A stretch of DNA of 64,000 bases from VFZP01 sp043755595 (lineage in GTDB: Bacteria > Acidobacteriota > Terriglobia > Bryobacterales > Bryobacteraceae), in contig JAYUSQ010000264.1 of assembly GCA_043755595.1 (NCBI GenBank), positions 1-64,000 of the forward strand, given 5' to 3'. The translations under genes were made by a program, and so were the position numbers. Below are positions 51,970-61,088 of this stretch, in pieces. The notes below the pieces were generated by a model, which saw only the letters and a program-made list of their open reading frames with translations, was not told the origin of the DNA and made no database searches. Position 1 is the first letter of the stretch; every line of letters begins with the position of its first letter.

Positions 51970-53882
51970 TGAAGACGAGAAAAATCGCCTGGCCGGCCGC
52001 TGCCCTCGCAATCTTGACCGCGACTGCGGCCTTCGCCGAAGATCCGCTCGTGATCTTTGAACCATTGCCCACGCCCCTGCGCCTGCCCCCCGGTCTGGTC
52101 CAGACTCTGCCGATCGACAAGACCGCCAGTTTCTTCGGCGATACCTTGCGAGCGGTCGATTGTGAAGACGACAAGGATCTGCCTTTTGGCATTTGTTCTA
52201 ACTTCCTGTTCGGTGGACACGCCCTGACCAGTTCGCACCTGACCGGCAACATTGAAATCAAGTTCTATCCGCCGGTCCGCAATATCTCGCACTTTGAGGT
52301 TCGTCACGTCGTGCTCGAAGGTGACGATAGCGTGCTGTCGACGGCCGGCGGCTACAGTTTTCCGGTCCTCGCCAATTCGGTTACCGATGGGCCGGATTTG
52401 CTGTCCGAAGGTGATGTGGATCTCACCACGGGCGGCGTCGCCAACATTAAATACCGCGTCCTCTATAGCAATACCGCGCTGCTCGCCCTGGCCGGCGTCA
52501 ATCCAAAACTGAAGCGTCCTACGATTGAGTTCCCCGGCGTCCGAGGTCGCGCTTGGATCCGCTTCGAACAACGCCCCGATGGCAAGCTCGATTACTCATT
52601 TCAAGGTTCTACGTTTTTGCCGCTTGGCAAAGACATCCTCGGTGACCCGGTTCGCTGGCCAATGCCATTCTGCAATCCTCAACTGCAGTGCGGCAGCGTT
52701 TTGGCTCGCGGAACCAGCCTACACCCGCATCTGACCATTAGCACCAAGGCCCCCGGCGGCCCATCCTGCGCACCAAACTGCCCGGATATTCCCACCAACA
52801 CGATCCGCGAATACGTGGTCAATGGTCAAGCCTCGTCGTTCGGGGACGACTTCCAACTCGACATCCCGCAGTTGGGCGGTCTCGGACCGGGCCGTTCCCA
52901 CATGCAGGGACGCCTGCAGTTCCAGTTTGGACCGCGAACCGGCGACACGGTGCCGTTCATCGTAAGAAGCCTGGCGACAGCCGGGTTGCTCGCCGATCCG
53001 CCGATCAACCCGTTGCTCGGCCCGGGCTTCGGCCCAGGCTTGATTGGCAACAACGAATTTCTTCGCTTCCCATTGCAGACCTACAAGCTGGAACGAGTCC
53101 TATTCGCCGACGAGGCTTTCAATATTCCCCACGGCCAGATAGATCTGCGCACAGGACGAGTGCTCGGCGAATTTGCTTGGCCGTCTTTCTATGGACAGGC
53201 CGTGGCCGAAGTGCTCTTCGTTCAAAACGATGGACGCATTTCCACTCAACCCTTCGACGTGCTCGCCCGCCAGGGTGGGAATCGAAATCCGGGCTATGCG
53301 TTTTTCGAGCGCGGAGCCAACGGCCAGACCACTTTTCGTATGAGTGCCGAGCACGTGCGCTCCTTTGCCGACTTCCGGTTTCCTTCACCTGATTTTCTCA
53401 AGGCCAACAGCTATATCGCGGGCCCCAAGGGCGAACTCAATCTCTTCCTGCGCTTGCAGGCGGGACGAGTCGCCGAAACACCGCGACTGGTGAAAGCGGG
53501 CGGCGGCACAAGCGTTCTTTCGTCGGTCGGCGATCGCTTCACGTACAACTACACTATTCCCTGTGATGGCAAAGCGACCCGCGCCATTTTCGAATACACC
53601 AACACCAATTCGGGAGCCTCCGGTGGAACTTTCCGCCTGAACCGCATCGCATCGGCCAATTGCACCAATTCAGCGGGAGCCCGGGATAACGACTACGACG
53701 TGGTCACCGTCTCCGGCTTCGGACGATGGAGCAAAGATGCCGAAGACGCCGCACCGCGCTTCATGACGGCGCAGTTCACGCCGTCCTACGTCAGCATTTT
53801 CGTATTTCAGAATCCGGACGACAAAGGCGGGGTCGTCCTCTCCAACGCCAACACCAAACCGGCGGAGAAGCCGCTGCCCTGA
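51969..53882 (+). CDS. Large secreted hypothetical protein
   Basis: 637 residues with a signal peptide (WPAAALAILTATAAFA). The mature part looks all-beta (IEIKFYPPVRNISHFEVRHVVLEGDDSVLS, GRLQFQFGPRTGDTVPFIVRS, HGQIDLRTGRVLGEFAWPSFYGQAVAEVLFVQNDG) and has several Cys in the middle (MPFCNPQLQCGS, PSCAPNCPDIP) and late part. No family is recognised. Its ATG overlaps the stop of the SGNH-like gene (TAATG), so translation is coupled. It is likely a surface or periplasmic partner of that protein. Confidence 0.72.
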   Translation: MKTRKIAWPAAALAILTATAAFAEDPLVIFEPLPTPLRLPPGLVQTLPIDKTASFFGDTLRAVDCEDDKDLPFGICSNFLFGGHALTSSHLTGNIEIKFYPPVRNISHFEVRHVVLEGDDSVLSTAGGYSFPVLANSVTDGPDLLSEGDVDLTTGGVANIKYRVLYSNTALLALAGVNPKLKRPTIEFPGVRGRAWIRFEQRPDGKLDYSFQGSTFLPLGKDILGDPVRWPMPFCNPQLQCGSVLARGTSLHPHLTISTKAPGGPSCAPNCPDIPTNTIREYVVNGQASSFGDDFQLDIPQLGGLGPGRSHMQGRLQFQFGPRTGDTVPFIVRSLATAGLLADPPINPLLGPGFGPGLIGNNEFLRFPLQTYKLERVLFADEAFNIPHGQIDLRTGRVLGEFAWPSFYGQAVAEVLFVQNDGRISTQPFDVLARQGGNRNPGYAFFERGANGQTTFRMSAEHVRSFADFRFPSPDFLKANSYIAGPKGELNLFLRLQAGRVAETPRLVKAGGGTSVLSSVGDRFTYNYTIPCDGKATRAIFEYTNTNSGASGGTFRLNRIASANCTNSAGARDNDYDVVTVSGFGRWSKDAEDAAPRFMTAQFTPSYVSIFVFQNPDDKGGVVLSNANTKPAEKPLP

Positions 53883-53935
53883 CCTCGACCGCCCCATTTT
53901 GAATTGAGACATCCAATCCAGGAGGATTAGAACCT

Positions 53936-54496
53936 ATGCAGAAAAGACGCAACATTCTCGCCGGGTTGTTCGGCGTGCTCGGCGCCAGCAAGGCCGTGAA
54001 TGCCGCTGCCGCAGAATCAAGCCTTGAGCGCCAGATCTTTGAGATCCCGCTCATCTTTACACAACGTGACACCGTTGTCGATTTTTCTCCCAGCACCGGC
54101 CTCGGTTTGCAGGTTGGCACGGTACAAGGATTGATCGCCGGCACGTCAATCGTGAACTTCCAGTTCACCCCGGTTTCACAGACTGAGATCAACTTCGACA
54201 ACCGCGCCCTGATCACCGATCTCGACGGCGATCAGATCATCTTCAAGAATGTCGGCAACGGCCGCTTCCTCGTTCCGCCCTTGTCCGATCCTGGGTCGCC
54301 GCTTGGCAACCTGATGGGCATCGGTGGTCCGCTCGTTGGGACCTATGATTGCGTGCAGGCCTCGGGCAAGTTCCGCTTCCTGCTCGGCCGCAAGTTCCCG
54401 TACCGTTCGGTAGCCTCCAACCCCGCTCGCAACGGTTTCCCCGGCCAGGTTTACGTCGAAGTTTACTCCGACGTCCTCGGCGGCCGTCAACAGTAA
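53936..54496 (+). CDS. Secreted beta-barrel-like hypothetical protein
   Basis: 186 residues behind a strong ribosome site (CAGGAGGA). The signal region MQKRRNILAGLFGVLGASKAVNA has a twin arginine but not the full Tat motif. The mature part (GLQVGTVQGLIAGTSIVNFQFTPVSQTEINFDNRALITDLDGDQIIFKNVGNGRFLVPP, GGPLVGTYDCVQASGKFRFLLGRKFP) resembles an allene-oxide-cyclase-like or calycin barrel; this is a pattern-level guess. It follows the 637-residue gene by 53 bases and probably shares its transcript. Confidence 0.68.
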   Translation: MQKRRNILAGLFGVLGASKAVNAAAAESSLERQIFEIPLIFTQRDTVVDFSPSTGLGLQVGTVQGLIAGTSIVNFQFTPVSQTEINFDNRALITDLDGDQIIFKNVGNGRFLVPPLSDPGSPLGNLMGIGGPLVGTYDCVQASGKFRFLLGRKFPYRSVASNPARNGFPGQVYVEVYSDVLGGRQQ

Positions 54497-54517
54497 GCGG
54501 ACCATCGGCCAAGGGCA

Positions 54518-54916
54518 ATGAAAACCAGCGTCATTCGCCAGTCCCGGTTCATTCCGGCTCCTCCGGAAAAAGTCTACCAGGCATTCGTGAACGCCAGGCA
54601 ACACGCGGCGTTCACGGGCGCCGGTGCAACTGGGACGGCGAAAGTTGGGGCGGCCTTTACCGCTTGGGATGGCTACATTTCCGGCAAACATCTTGAACTG
54701 GAGAAAGGCAAACGGATTGTTCAGGAATGGTCTACTTCTGAATGGCCCGAAGGCGCTCCACCGTCACGGCTGGAGTTCACGTTTGAAGCCAAAGCGGGCG
54801 GCTGCCAGGTAAAGATGGTCCAATCGGCGGTCCCTGCCGACCAGGCTGATCGTTATAAACAGGGCTGGATGGACTTCTACTGGACGCCCCTGACCAACCA
54901 CTTCCAGACCGGCTAA
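54518..54916 (+). CDS. SRPBCC/AHSA1-type protein
   Basis: 132 residues of the START-like fold: SRFIPAPPEKVYQAFVNARQHAAFTGAGATGTAKVGAAFTAWDGYISGKHLELEKGKRIVQEWSTSEWP, then SRLEFTFEAKAGGCQVKMVQSAVP and GWMDFYWTPLTNHF. This is the activator-of-Hsp90-homologue-1-like family, common as small ligand-binding proteins in bacteria. It is 21 bases after the secreted barrel-like gene. It has no signal peptide, so it is cytosolic. Confidence 0.92.
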   Translation: MKTSVIRQSRFIPAPPEKVYQAFVNARQHAAFTGAGATGTAKVGAAFTAWDGYISGKHLELEKGKRIVQEWSTSEWPEGAPPSRLEFTFEAKAGGCQVKMVQSAVPADQADRYKQGWMDFYWTPLTNHFQTG

Positions 54917-55035
54917 TTTGCGCGTTGCGTGAAGCGCTTCAAAACATTGCTCCGAAGTTTTGTTTTCGATACACTGATCCCACCGGCCCGTAGTTAAGTA
55001 GGAGCCGTAGCGTTCTGGTCGACAGGAGGAGTCCA

Positions 55036-56452
55036 ATGTACCGCTATCCCATTTTTTTTTATTTAGCCGCTTTAACAAGTCCCCTGGCGGCTTCGCCAGT
55101 CCTAAACGCCGCGAACCCGTTGGTTGACCTGTCTCAATTCAGAGTCACAACTTTCGCAACCGGCATCGATTTTCCAACTTCTATGGCTCGACTCGGCGAT
55201 GGCTCGCTTCTAGTCGGATCCACGCTTCCAACGCAATCGTTCTCGGGAGACAGCGGCTACCTGAATTTCTATACAGGCTCGGGCCGGTTGCTCCGCTTCA
55301 CCGATACGGACGCCAACGGTGTGGCCGACGGCCCGGCGGTCGTAGTCGCCAGTGGACTCGCTGGGGCGATCACCTCGGTCCAGACATTCGGGGGCATCGT
55401 CGCTGTTGCAACCGTCGGCAATGCCAGTAATCCGAACTCGCCCGAAGGCGCAATCATGTTTTTTCGCCAGGGCGCCTCACCCAACGACAGTTATGTCAGT
55501 CTCGGTGAAGTGCGCTTCACTTACAGTACGGGGGCGCTACCCACTTTTGCCCTGGCAGTTCGCGAAACTCCTGGCCAGCCGGGAAAATTCGATCTGGCCT
55601 TTGCCTTGCCAGGGTCCGATCACTTTGGTAGCGACGCCGGTACAGTCACCGCGACCGGGCTTTTGAGCGCCTCACTCACTCCGGGCTCGGCTTGGCGCAC
55701 GACTGTCGATCCAGCATCCGGTTCATTTGGACTCTCTTCGTTGACTCAAGTGGCATCGGGGCGTTCGCACCTCGGCCGGAATAATCTTTGACAGTAATGG
55801 CGACCTGCTCATTACCGACAATGGCTTCCAATCGTTTTCCACTGGTGACCATGTGAGCGCCGACGAACTCAACCGGATAGCGGCGGCGTCTCTTAATTCT
55901 TCGACCTTTCTTGGATACCCAAACAACTATCCGGACTACACCACGGGCAGTTTGGTTGGCGGCGCCGGACAGCAGGCTCTTTCGGCCTTCATTCCGCTGA
56001 GCGGTGGCGGTGAATCCAGAGGCGTTGCGGGGGTCGCACAATCGCCGTTCAATTTCCCACCCGCCCTGCAGGGAGGCTATTTTGTGGGGTTCCACGGGCT
56101 TTGGGACGAAGTCGGAACCGCCAACACCGTTAATCCGATCTACTTCGTGAACCCGGTCACCGGTGAGTATTCCGCCTTCGTCACCGCCGGTCAAAGCGGT
56201 TTCAGCAAGCCTGATGGGCTCTTGGCGTCCGCCGAAGGTCTCTACATCGCCGACATGTTCACTGTGCGCCAGTTTGGGGCCTCCAGTGGTGCGCTTTACT
56301 TGGTGGCGCGCGATACCAGTTCGGGATCTCCCGTACCGGAGCCGTCCTCCTTGGCGATGTTGGTCGCAGGTCTGACTTGTTTGCGTTTTTCTCGTCCGCG
56401 TTCGTGGTTGCCCGCCATGGACGGCTTGACCCAAGCAACGCCATTCCAGTAA
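55036..56452 (+). pseudogene. Secreted PEP-CTERM protein with a six-bladed-propeller-like body, frameshifted
   Basis: Starts at ATG 55036 after AGGAGGAG with a signal peptide (FFYLAALTSPLAASP). The first frame reads FRVTTFATGIDFPTSMARLGDGSLLVGSTL to LTQVASG and then stops at TGA 55791. The second frame continues exactly with VRTSAGIIFDSNGDLLITDNG to the end. The break is a GGGG (55758-55761); with three G the frame is restored. The C-terminus VPEPSSLAMLVAGLTCLRFSRPR is a PEP-CTERM sorting signal: PEP, hydrophobic helix, basic tail. A residual propeller motif (YIADMF, LLITDNG) suggests an NHL-like repeat. If the indel is an assembly error the gene is intact. Confidence 0.8.
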
Positions 56453-56480
56453 TCTCTATAAGGTTCAGGAGATTGCCCGT

Positions 56481-56912
56481 TTGGGACCGTTCAACATTTC
56501 CGTCAAGGGCGAATACGCACTGCTGGCTATTCTCGACTTAGCCGCCCAACGCCCAGGCGCGCCCATAAAAATCGCAGCCATCGCCAAACGGCAGAAAATT
56601 CCTCAAAAATTTCTGGAGCTCATTTTATCGGGGTTGAAGCAGGGCGGGTTTGTCGAGTCCCGCCGCGGCGCCGAAGGTGGCTACCTGCTCGCCCGCCCTG
56701 CTGAGACCATCACTGTCGGAGAAGTGCTTCGGTACATGGAAATTGGACGGTCGCGCACCCCCACGCCGCCCAATGGGACGACCCCTTTCGGAGCCCTATG
56801 GTCCGAAGTCGAGCGCTCCGTCACCGGGATCCTCGACCGCAATAATTTCGCCGAGATCGCGCGATCCTGGAACGAACGCCAGGGCCGCTACATCCCCAAC
56901 TGGGACATCTAG
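56481..56912 (+). CDS. Rrf2-family transcriptional regulator, cysteine-free
   Basis: 143 residues. The N-terminal winged helix has ISVKGEYALLAILDLAAQRPGAPIKIAAIAKRQKIPQKFLELILSGLKQGGFVESRRGAEGGYLLARPAETITVGEVLRYME, as in Rrf2 proteins. There is no cysteine at all, so it cannot bind an Fe-S cluster like IscR or NsrR. This resembles CymR, the cysteine-metabolism repressor, and it sits 21 bases before cysK. I infer that it controls cysteine synthesis. The start is TTG 56481 with GGAG upstream. Confidence 0.9.
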   Translation: MGPFNISVKGEYALLAILDLAAQRPGAPIKIAAIAKRQKIPQKFLELILSGLKQGGFVESRRGAEGGYLLARPAETITVGEVLRYMEIGRSRTPTPPNGTTPFGALWSEVERSVTGILDRNNFAEIARSWNERQGRYIPNWDI

Positions 56913-56933
56913 ATTCATTTCTTGGAGGCTTTG

Positions 56934-57890
56934 ATGATTTTTGACGACAATTCGATGAGCATTGGCCGGACACCGCTGGTTCGTCTCAACCGTGTGGTGA
57001 AAGGGGGCGGGGCCACGATCCTGGCAAAAATTGAGGGCCGCAACCCGGCGTACTCGGTGAAATGCCGCATCGGCGCATCCATGATCTGGGACGCCGAAAA
57101 GCGCGGCGTCCTCAAGCCAGGCAAGGAGCTGATCGAACCAACCAGCGGTAATACCGGCATCGCCTTGGCTTTCGTGGCGGCCGCTCGCGGCTATCCCATC
57201 ACCCTGACCATGCCAGAGACGATGTCGCTCGAACGCCGCAAGGTGCTCAAGGCCTTCGGAGCCAAACTGATGTTGACCGAAGGCTCTCTCGGCATGAAGG
57301 GCGCAATCGCCGCCGCCGAACAGGCCGCCGCCACCGATGCTGACCGCTATGTCCTTCTCCAGCAGTTCAAAAACCCGGCCAATCCAAAGATTCACTTTGA
57401 AACCACCGGACCGGAAATCTGGGACGACACCGAAGGCAAGATCGACGTGCTGGTGTCGGGCATCGGCACCGGCGGAACGATCTCCGGGATCTCGAAGTAC
57501 ATCAAACAGGTCAAAGGCAGGAACATCATCTCCATCGGCGTCGAACCGGCTGCTTCACCTGTAATTTCTCAGACATTATCCAATCAAACGCTCAAACCTG
57601 GCCCACATAAAATCCAAGGCATCGGAGCCGGATTCATCCCCGATACGCTGGATCTCAAAATGGTGGACCGGATCGAGACCATCTCGAACGAAGAATCGAT
57701 CGACATGGCTCGGCGCTTAGCCAGCCAGGAAGGCCTGCTCACGGGTATCTCCTGCGGAGCCGCCGCTGCAGTGGCGGTTCGAGTCGCGCAGGAACCCCAA
57801 ATGAAGGGCAAGACCATCGTCGTTATTCTGCCCGACTCGGGTGAACGGTATCTGAGTTCGGTCTTGTTCGAGGGGATGTTTAACGACTGA
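56934..57890 (+). CDS. cysK: Cysteine synthase A (O-acetylserine sulfhydrylase)
   Basis: 318 residues from ATG 56934 (TTGGAGG upstream decides against TTG 56922). It makes cysteine from O-acetylserine and sulfide with pyridoxal phosphate. The PLP lysine lies in NPAYSVKCRIGASMIWDAE; the substrate loop is PTSGNTGIALAF; the phosphate-binding loop is GIGTGGTISG; and GPHKIQGIGAGFIP and the Ser/Cys region LLTGISCGAAAAVAV are typical of CysK. It is close in pattern to enterobacterial CysK. No cysE is nearby. It is probably regulated by the preceding Rrf2 protein. Confidence 0.96.
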   Translation: MIFDDNSMSIGRTPLVRLNRVVKGGGATILAKIEGRNPAYSVKCRIGASMIWDAEKRGVLKPGKELIEPTSGNTGIALAFVAAARGYPITLTMPETMSLERRKVLKAFGAKLMLTEGSLGMKGAIAAAEQAAATDADRYVLLQQFKNPANPKIHFETTGPEIWDDTEGKIDVLVSGIGTGGTISGISKYIKQVKGRNIISIGVEPAASPVISQTLSNQTLKPGPHKIQGIGAGFIPDTLDLKMVDRIETISNEESIDMARRLASQEGLLTGISCGAAAAVAVRVAQEPQMKGKTIVVILPDSGERYLSSVLFEGMFND

Positions 57891-57901
57891 CAGGTGGGAA
57901 G

Positions 57902-57943
57902 AGCGGGCGCCTTTTTGGGTGATGAGGGGTGATGGCGCCCGCT
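57902..57943. terminator. 10-bp perfect inverted repeat after cysK
   Basis: AGCGGGCGCC (57902-57911) and GGCGCCCGCT (57934-57943) with a 22-base loop that begins with TTTTT. It lies 11 bases after the cysK stop. It is probably a terminator, although the T run is inside the loop. Confidence 0.55.
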
Positions 57944-58092
57944 TACGTAACGGGGATAACGTATAGGTGTATTCCCCTTACTCCAGGTTACATGCCGTGA
58001 TTGAAAATTTCGATAGGGAAACAAAAGGCGAACAAAAGTATTGACGCCGCGCCGGATCCGCCGTACACTGAAGGCGAACAGAAGGCGAATCG

Positions 58093-58989
58093 ATGGCTCA
58101 CAATCCCCCGTCCCCCACTTCTCCAATCATCCGTTGCGGCCCGGCAGGCTGGGCTCATAAGCACTGGAACGGCGTCGTATATCCGCAGGGGATCGGCCCC
58201 GCCTTCAGCCCGCTTGAATTCATGGCTGAGCGTTTCGACACTCTGGAAGTGACCTCTTCCTTCTATCACATGGTCCGCCCGGAAATGGCTCGCTATTGGG
58301 CCAAGGCTGTTGATGCCAACCCGCGCTTCCAGTTCACAGCTAAAGTAAACAGACAATTCACGCACGAACGGGCGGTTGACGTCGCCTCGATTCGGCAATT
58401 TTCGGAGGGCCTGCGCCCGCTGTTGGATCGGGGACGCCTGGGCTGCCTCCTGATGCAGTTTCCTTCGTCGTTTCGATTCACGACGGAGAATCGCGCGTTC
58501 CTGATCCAGTTGCGCAGGTTGCTGCATGAATTCCCCTTGGTCGCTGAACTCCGGCACGCCAGTTGGAATATTGAAGAGGCCGCGGGCACGCTCATCGACT
58601 ATCACATCGGCTTTGCCAACCTCGATCAGCCGGAATCGATCCGTTCCCTGCCCCCCACGTCTCGCTTGACCTGGCGCGTCGGCTACGTCAAACTCCACGG
58701 CCGGCATTGCGGCCCGGGCTTCGATCAATTTGACGACCGGCCCTATGCCGTCACCGGCAACGACTATCTCTATAGCAGCGAAGAACTGGCCGAGTGGCGA
58801 ACCCGGATTCAGAACGTAGCTCGTTTTTCCGAATCCACTTTTGTGACCTTCGGGAACGACGCCGGTGGACGCTCGGTGGTGAACGCGCTGCAAATGAAGA
58901 GCCTCCTGGAGTCGATCCCAGCCTTGTCGATGCCGGCCAAAGTGGTCACAGCCGCGCAATCCCCGCTCTTCGCCCATCGCGCCGCTTAA
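58093..58989 (+). CDS. DUF72 family protein
   Basis: 298 residues of the DUF72/YecE family, a TIM-barrel protein of unknown function. The start IIRCGPAGWAHKHWNGVVYPQG is the family signature (GxxGWxxxxWxxxFYP type), then FDTLEVTSSFYHMVRPEMARYWAKAVDANPRFQFTAKVNRQFTHER, LGCLLMQFPSSF and LVAELRHASWN. The C-terminal YVKLHGR and FVTFGNDAGGRSVVNALQMK are also conserved. It is followed by the Maf gene 113 bases downstream. It shares no obvious pathway with neighbours. Confidence 0.93.
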   Translation: MAHNPPSPTSPIIRCGPAGWAHKHWNGVVYPQGIGPAFSPLEFMAERFDTLEVTSSFYHMVRPEMARYWAKAVDANPRFQFTAKVNRQFTHERAVDVASIRQFSEGLRPLLDRGRLGCLLMQFPSSFRFTTENRAFLIQLRRLLHEFPLVAELRHASWNIEEAAGTLIDYHIGFANLDQPESIRSLPPTSRLTWRVGYVKLHGRHCGPGFDQFDDRPYAVTGNDYLYSSEELAEWRTRIQNVARFSESTFVTFGNDAGGRSVVNALQMKSLLESIPALSMPAKVVTAAQSPLFAHRAA

Positions 58990-59102
58990 TTCCAATACCG
59001 TTCACTTTGGTGCGTCAGACAGTGGGACCGGCCTCCTGGCCGGTCGATGGCCGGCACGGAGTGAATTCAACTTCGCAGGCTGTGGCGGCTATCATTACAT
59101 GG

Positions 59103-59678
59103 ATGATCGTCCTCGCTTCCGCCTCCCCGCGCCGGGCCGAATTGTTGCGGAATGCCGGGATTCCCTTTGTCGTTCGTGCCGCTTCAATCGCCGAAATCCG
59201 GCAGCCCGGTGAAAGCGCTTCGGCCTACGTCAAGCGGCTGGCCGAGGAGAAAGCCCGCGCGGTTGAAGCGGCTCCGGATGAGATCGTGCTCGCCGCCGAC
59301 ACCACGGTTCACCTCAACGGCCGTATCCTCGAAAAACCCACCAGCCCGGCGGACGCGCTCGACATGTTGACGGCTCTCTCTGGCAGGTCGCACGAAGTGC
59401 TCACCGGCATCTGTCTCCGCCGCGGCGGAGACTTCGTCGTGGACTGCGAATCCACAGTAGTCCGCTTCCTGCCCGTCCCAATCGACGCACTTACCACTTA
59501 TGCCAACTCGGGTGAGCCTATGGATAAAGCGGGGGCCTACGCCATCCAAGGGCAAGCCTCTCGTTTCATTGACCGCATCGAAGGCTGCTACTTCAACGTG
59601 GTCGGACTCCCCGTCTCGCTGGTTTGGCGCCGCCTCCGCGACTGGAAGACGCCGATTCCGAGCCGCCCACGCCAGTAA
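59103..59678 (+). CDS. Maf family nucleoside triphosphate pyrophosphatase
   Basis: 191 residues from ATG 59103, where MIVLASASPRRAELLRNAGIPF is the diagnostic start. Further motifs are ASIAEIRQPGESASAYVKRLAEEKA, IVLAADTTVHLNGRILEKP (catalytic Asp region), ALSGRSHEVLTGI and DKAGAYAIQGQASRFIDRIEGCYFNVVGLPV. Maf proteins hydrolyse non-canonical nucleoside triphosphates such as dTTP/UTP or m7GTP and can influence cell division. The upstream in-frame extension (from 58794) lies within the DUF72 gene and is not used. Confidence 0.95.
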   Translation: MIVLASASPRRAELLRNAGIPFVVRAASIAEIRQPGESASAYVKRLAEEKARAVEAAPDEIVLAADTTVHLNGRILEKPTSPADALDMLTALSGRSHEVLTGICLRRGGDFVVDCESTVVRFLPVPIDALTTYANSGEPMDKAGAYAIQGQASRFIDRIEGCYFNVVGLPVSLVWRRLRDWKTPIPSRPRQ

Positions 59679-59853
59679 GCGGTGTGTTTTGGAATTTCGC
59701 CGCCCGTATATAGTTCGCCGCCTGAGCGCTATCGATGTCGGCCTGCTTATCCGCCCATTGGCGCCGGACACAGCAGGATTTCCCGGCTTTTATCGGGCAG
59801 CACACACGGTCGATTGGCGTGGGCAGCGGGATCGGAAAACGAAACGGCGTCGG

Positions 59854-60999
59854 CTACCAGCGGAAGACAGCCGCCACGGCAGCGCGATCCAGAGGCTCAT
59901 CCAACTGCCAAACGCTGCCCCCGTGACGCCACGTTTCGACGGCGGCTGCGTTAGCGAGATTATCGTCATGTCCAACCGGCGAACCGCTCGGCAACACACG
60001 CTCAAGGATGTGATCGACATCACCGCTCTCGGCCGGGTCACCCGTCACAAACAGGTGCAACACCCTGCCGGCCGCCGCCGCGCGAAGGATCTCCTCAATC
60101 TCAACCGACTTCTTCCCGGTTCCGGCGCGCTGATAGAGATCGACGGCATGGAGAAGCTCCACAGGCTGCCATCCACGAATCGCCGCTCGCCCCTTCTCGG
60201 CCAATTCGGCATCAGTCGCTCCTCCGTCCGGGCTGCCTTCGACCGCGTGCGCCGCCAACAGCGGATAGCGGTTCGTCTCGCGATAGGCCGCCAGCTCAGA
60301 AGTCGCCCCCGCCAACACCAATGGCAATCCGCGCTTCTCAAACAATGGCTGAAGTCCACGCTCTAAAGCCCTGCAAAAATCGTGCAGGTACAGCTTTTCC
60401 TTTTCGGCGTATGTATCGTGGGCAAAGGTGACGCCGCTTGCATGGCCGCGTGATTGTTCCGGCTTGTCGAATCCCTCGAACGCCTCCAGACCTTGCGGCA
60501 GCCCGGCAGGCAGTTCAATCGGATGATGATACGACGGCCCGCAGTCAAGCAAGCGCGTGTGCTTCTTCGAGACAGCCAGTAGTAGGAACTCGCGATGACC
60601 GGCCAGGCCGCGTACCATCGGCGTCAAGCGCGGATATCCATCCACCACCACCAGGTCTTCGACCTCCCACGGAAGATCCACGGTTTCAAACCGCCTCGTC
60701 GTTCGCAGGAACGCGACGCCGTTCGCATGTCCAGAGTCCAGTTCCGGGCTAGCCATACACTCACGCAGCGGTTCCAGCAGGCTCTCACGATCGGTCGGCA
60801 GGACGCCGCGTCTCTCCAGTAGCTGCTCGGCCTCCGTCACGATCGCGCGGAGCCGAACTCGCATGGGGCGCGAACCGGATCCGGCCTTGTGGCCAGCCAG
60901 ATAAACCGTCACACAAGTACCTTCGAGCGATTCGGCCAGTTCACGCGGCTTCGCCTCAACTGGCATTTGCCGGGGATCGATGGTCATGTTGGCTTGCAT
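59854..60999 (-). CDS. baeRF-type (eRF1-like) protein
   Basis: 381 residues. After EGTCVTVYLAGHKAGSGSRPMRVRLRAIVTEAEQLL the N-terminal domain leads to FLLLAVSKKHTRLLDCGP, which resembles the eRF1 domain-2-like segment of the bacterial/archaeal eRF1 relatives. The C-terminal domain (LPLVLAGATSELAAYRETNRYP, VLHLFVTGDPAESGDVDHILERVL) fits their L7Ae-like fold. Proteins of this kind are proposed to work in ribosome rescue or hibernation; that is not proven here. It is divergent from the USP gene with 89 bases between the starts, so both may respond to the same signal. Confidence 0.75.
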   Translation of the reverse strand: MQANMTIDPRQMPVEAKPRELAESLEGTCVTVYLAGHKAGSGSRPMRVRLRAIVTEAEQLLERRGVLPTDRESLLEPLRECMASPELDSGHANGVAFLRTTRRFETVDLPWEVEDLVVVDGYPRLTPMVRGLAGHREFLLLAVSKKHTRLLDCGPSYHHPIELPAGLPQGLEAFEGFDKPEQSRGHASGVTFAHDTYAEKEKLYLHDFCRALERGLQPLFEKRGLPLVLAGATSELAAYRETNRYPLLAAHAVEGSPDGGATDAELAEKGRAAIRGWQPVELLHAVDLYQRAGTGKKSVEIEEILRAAAAGRVLHLFVTGDPAESGDVDHILERVLPSGSPVGHDDNLANAAAVETWRHGGSVWQLDEPLDRAAVAAVFRW

Positions 61000-61088
61000 T
61001 TTTCAGTCTCCGCTTCAACTGTCTGCAATTACCTCGCCAACTCGATTGGAGACTCGATTGCAGATTGCAGGAGCAAGGAGTTCCGATT

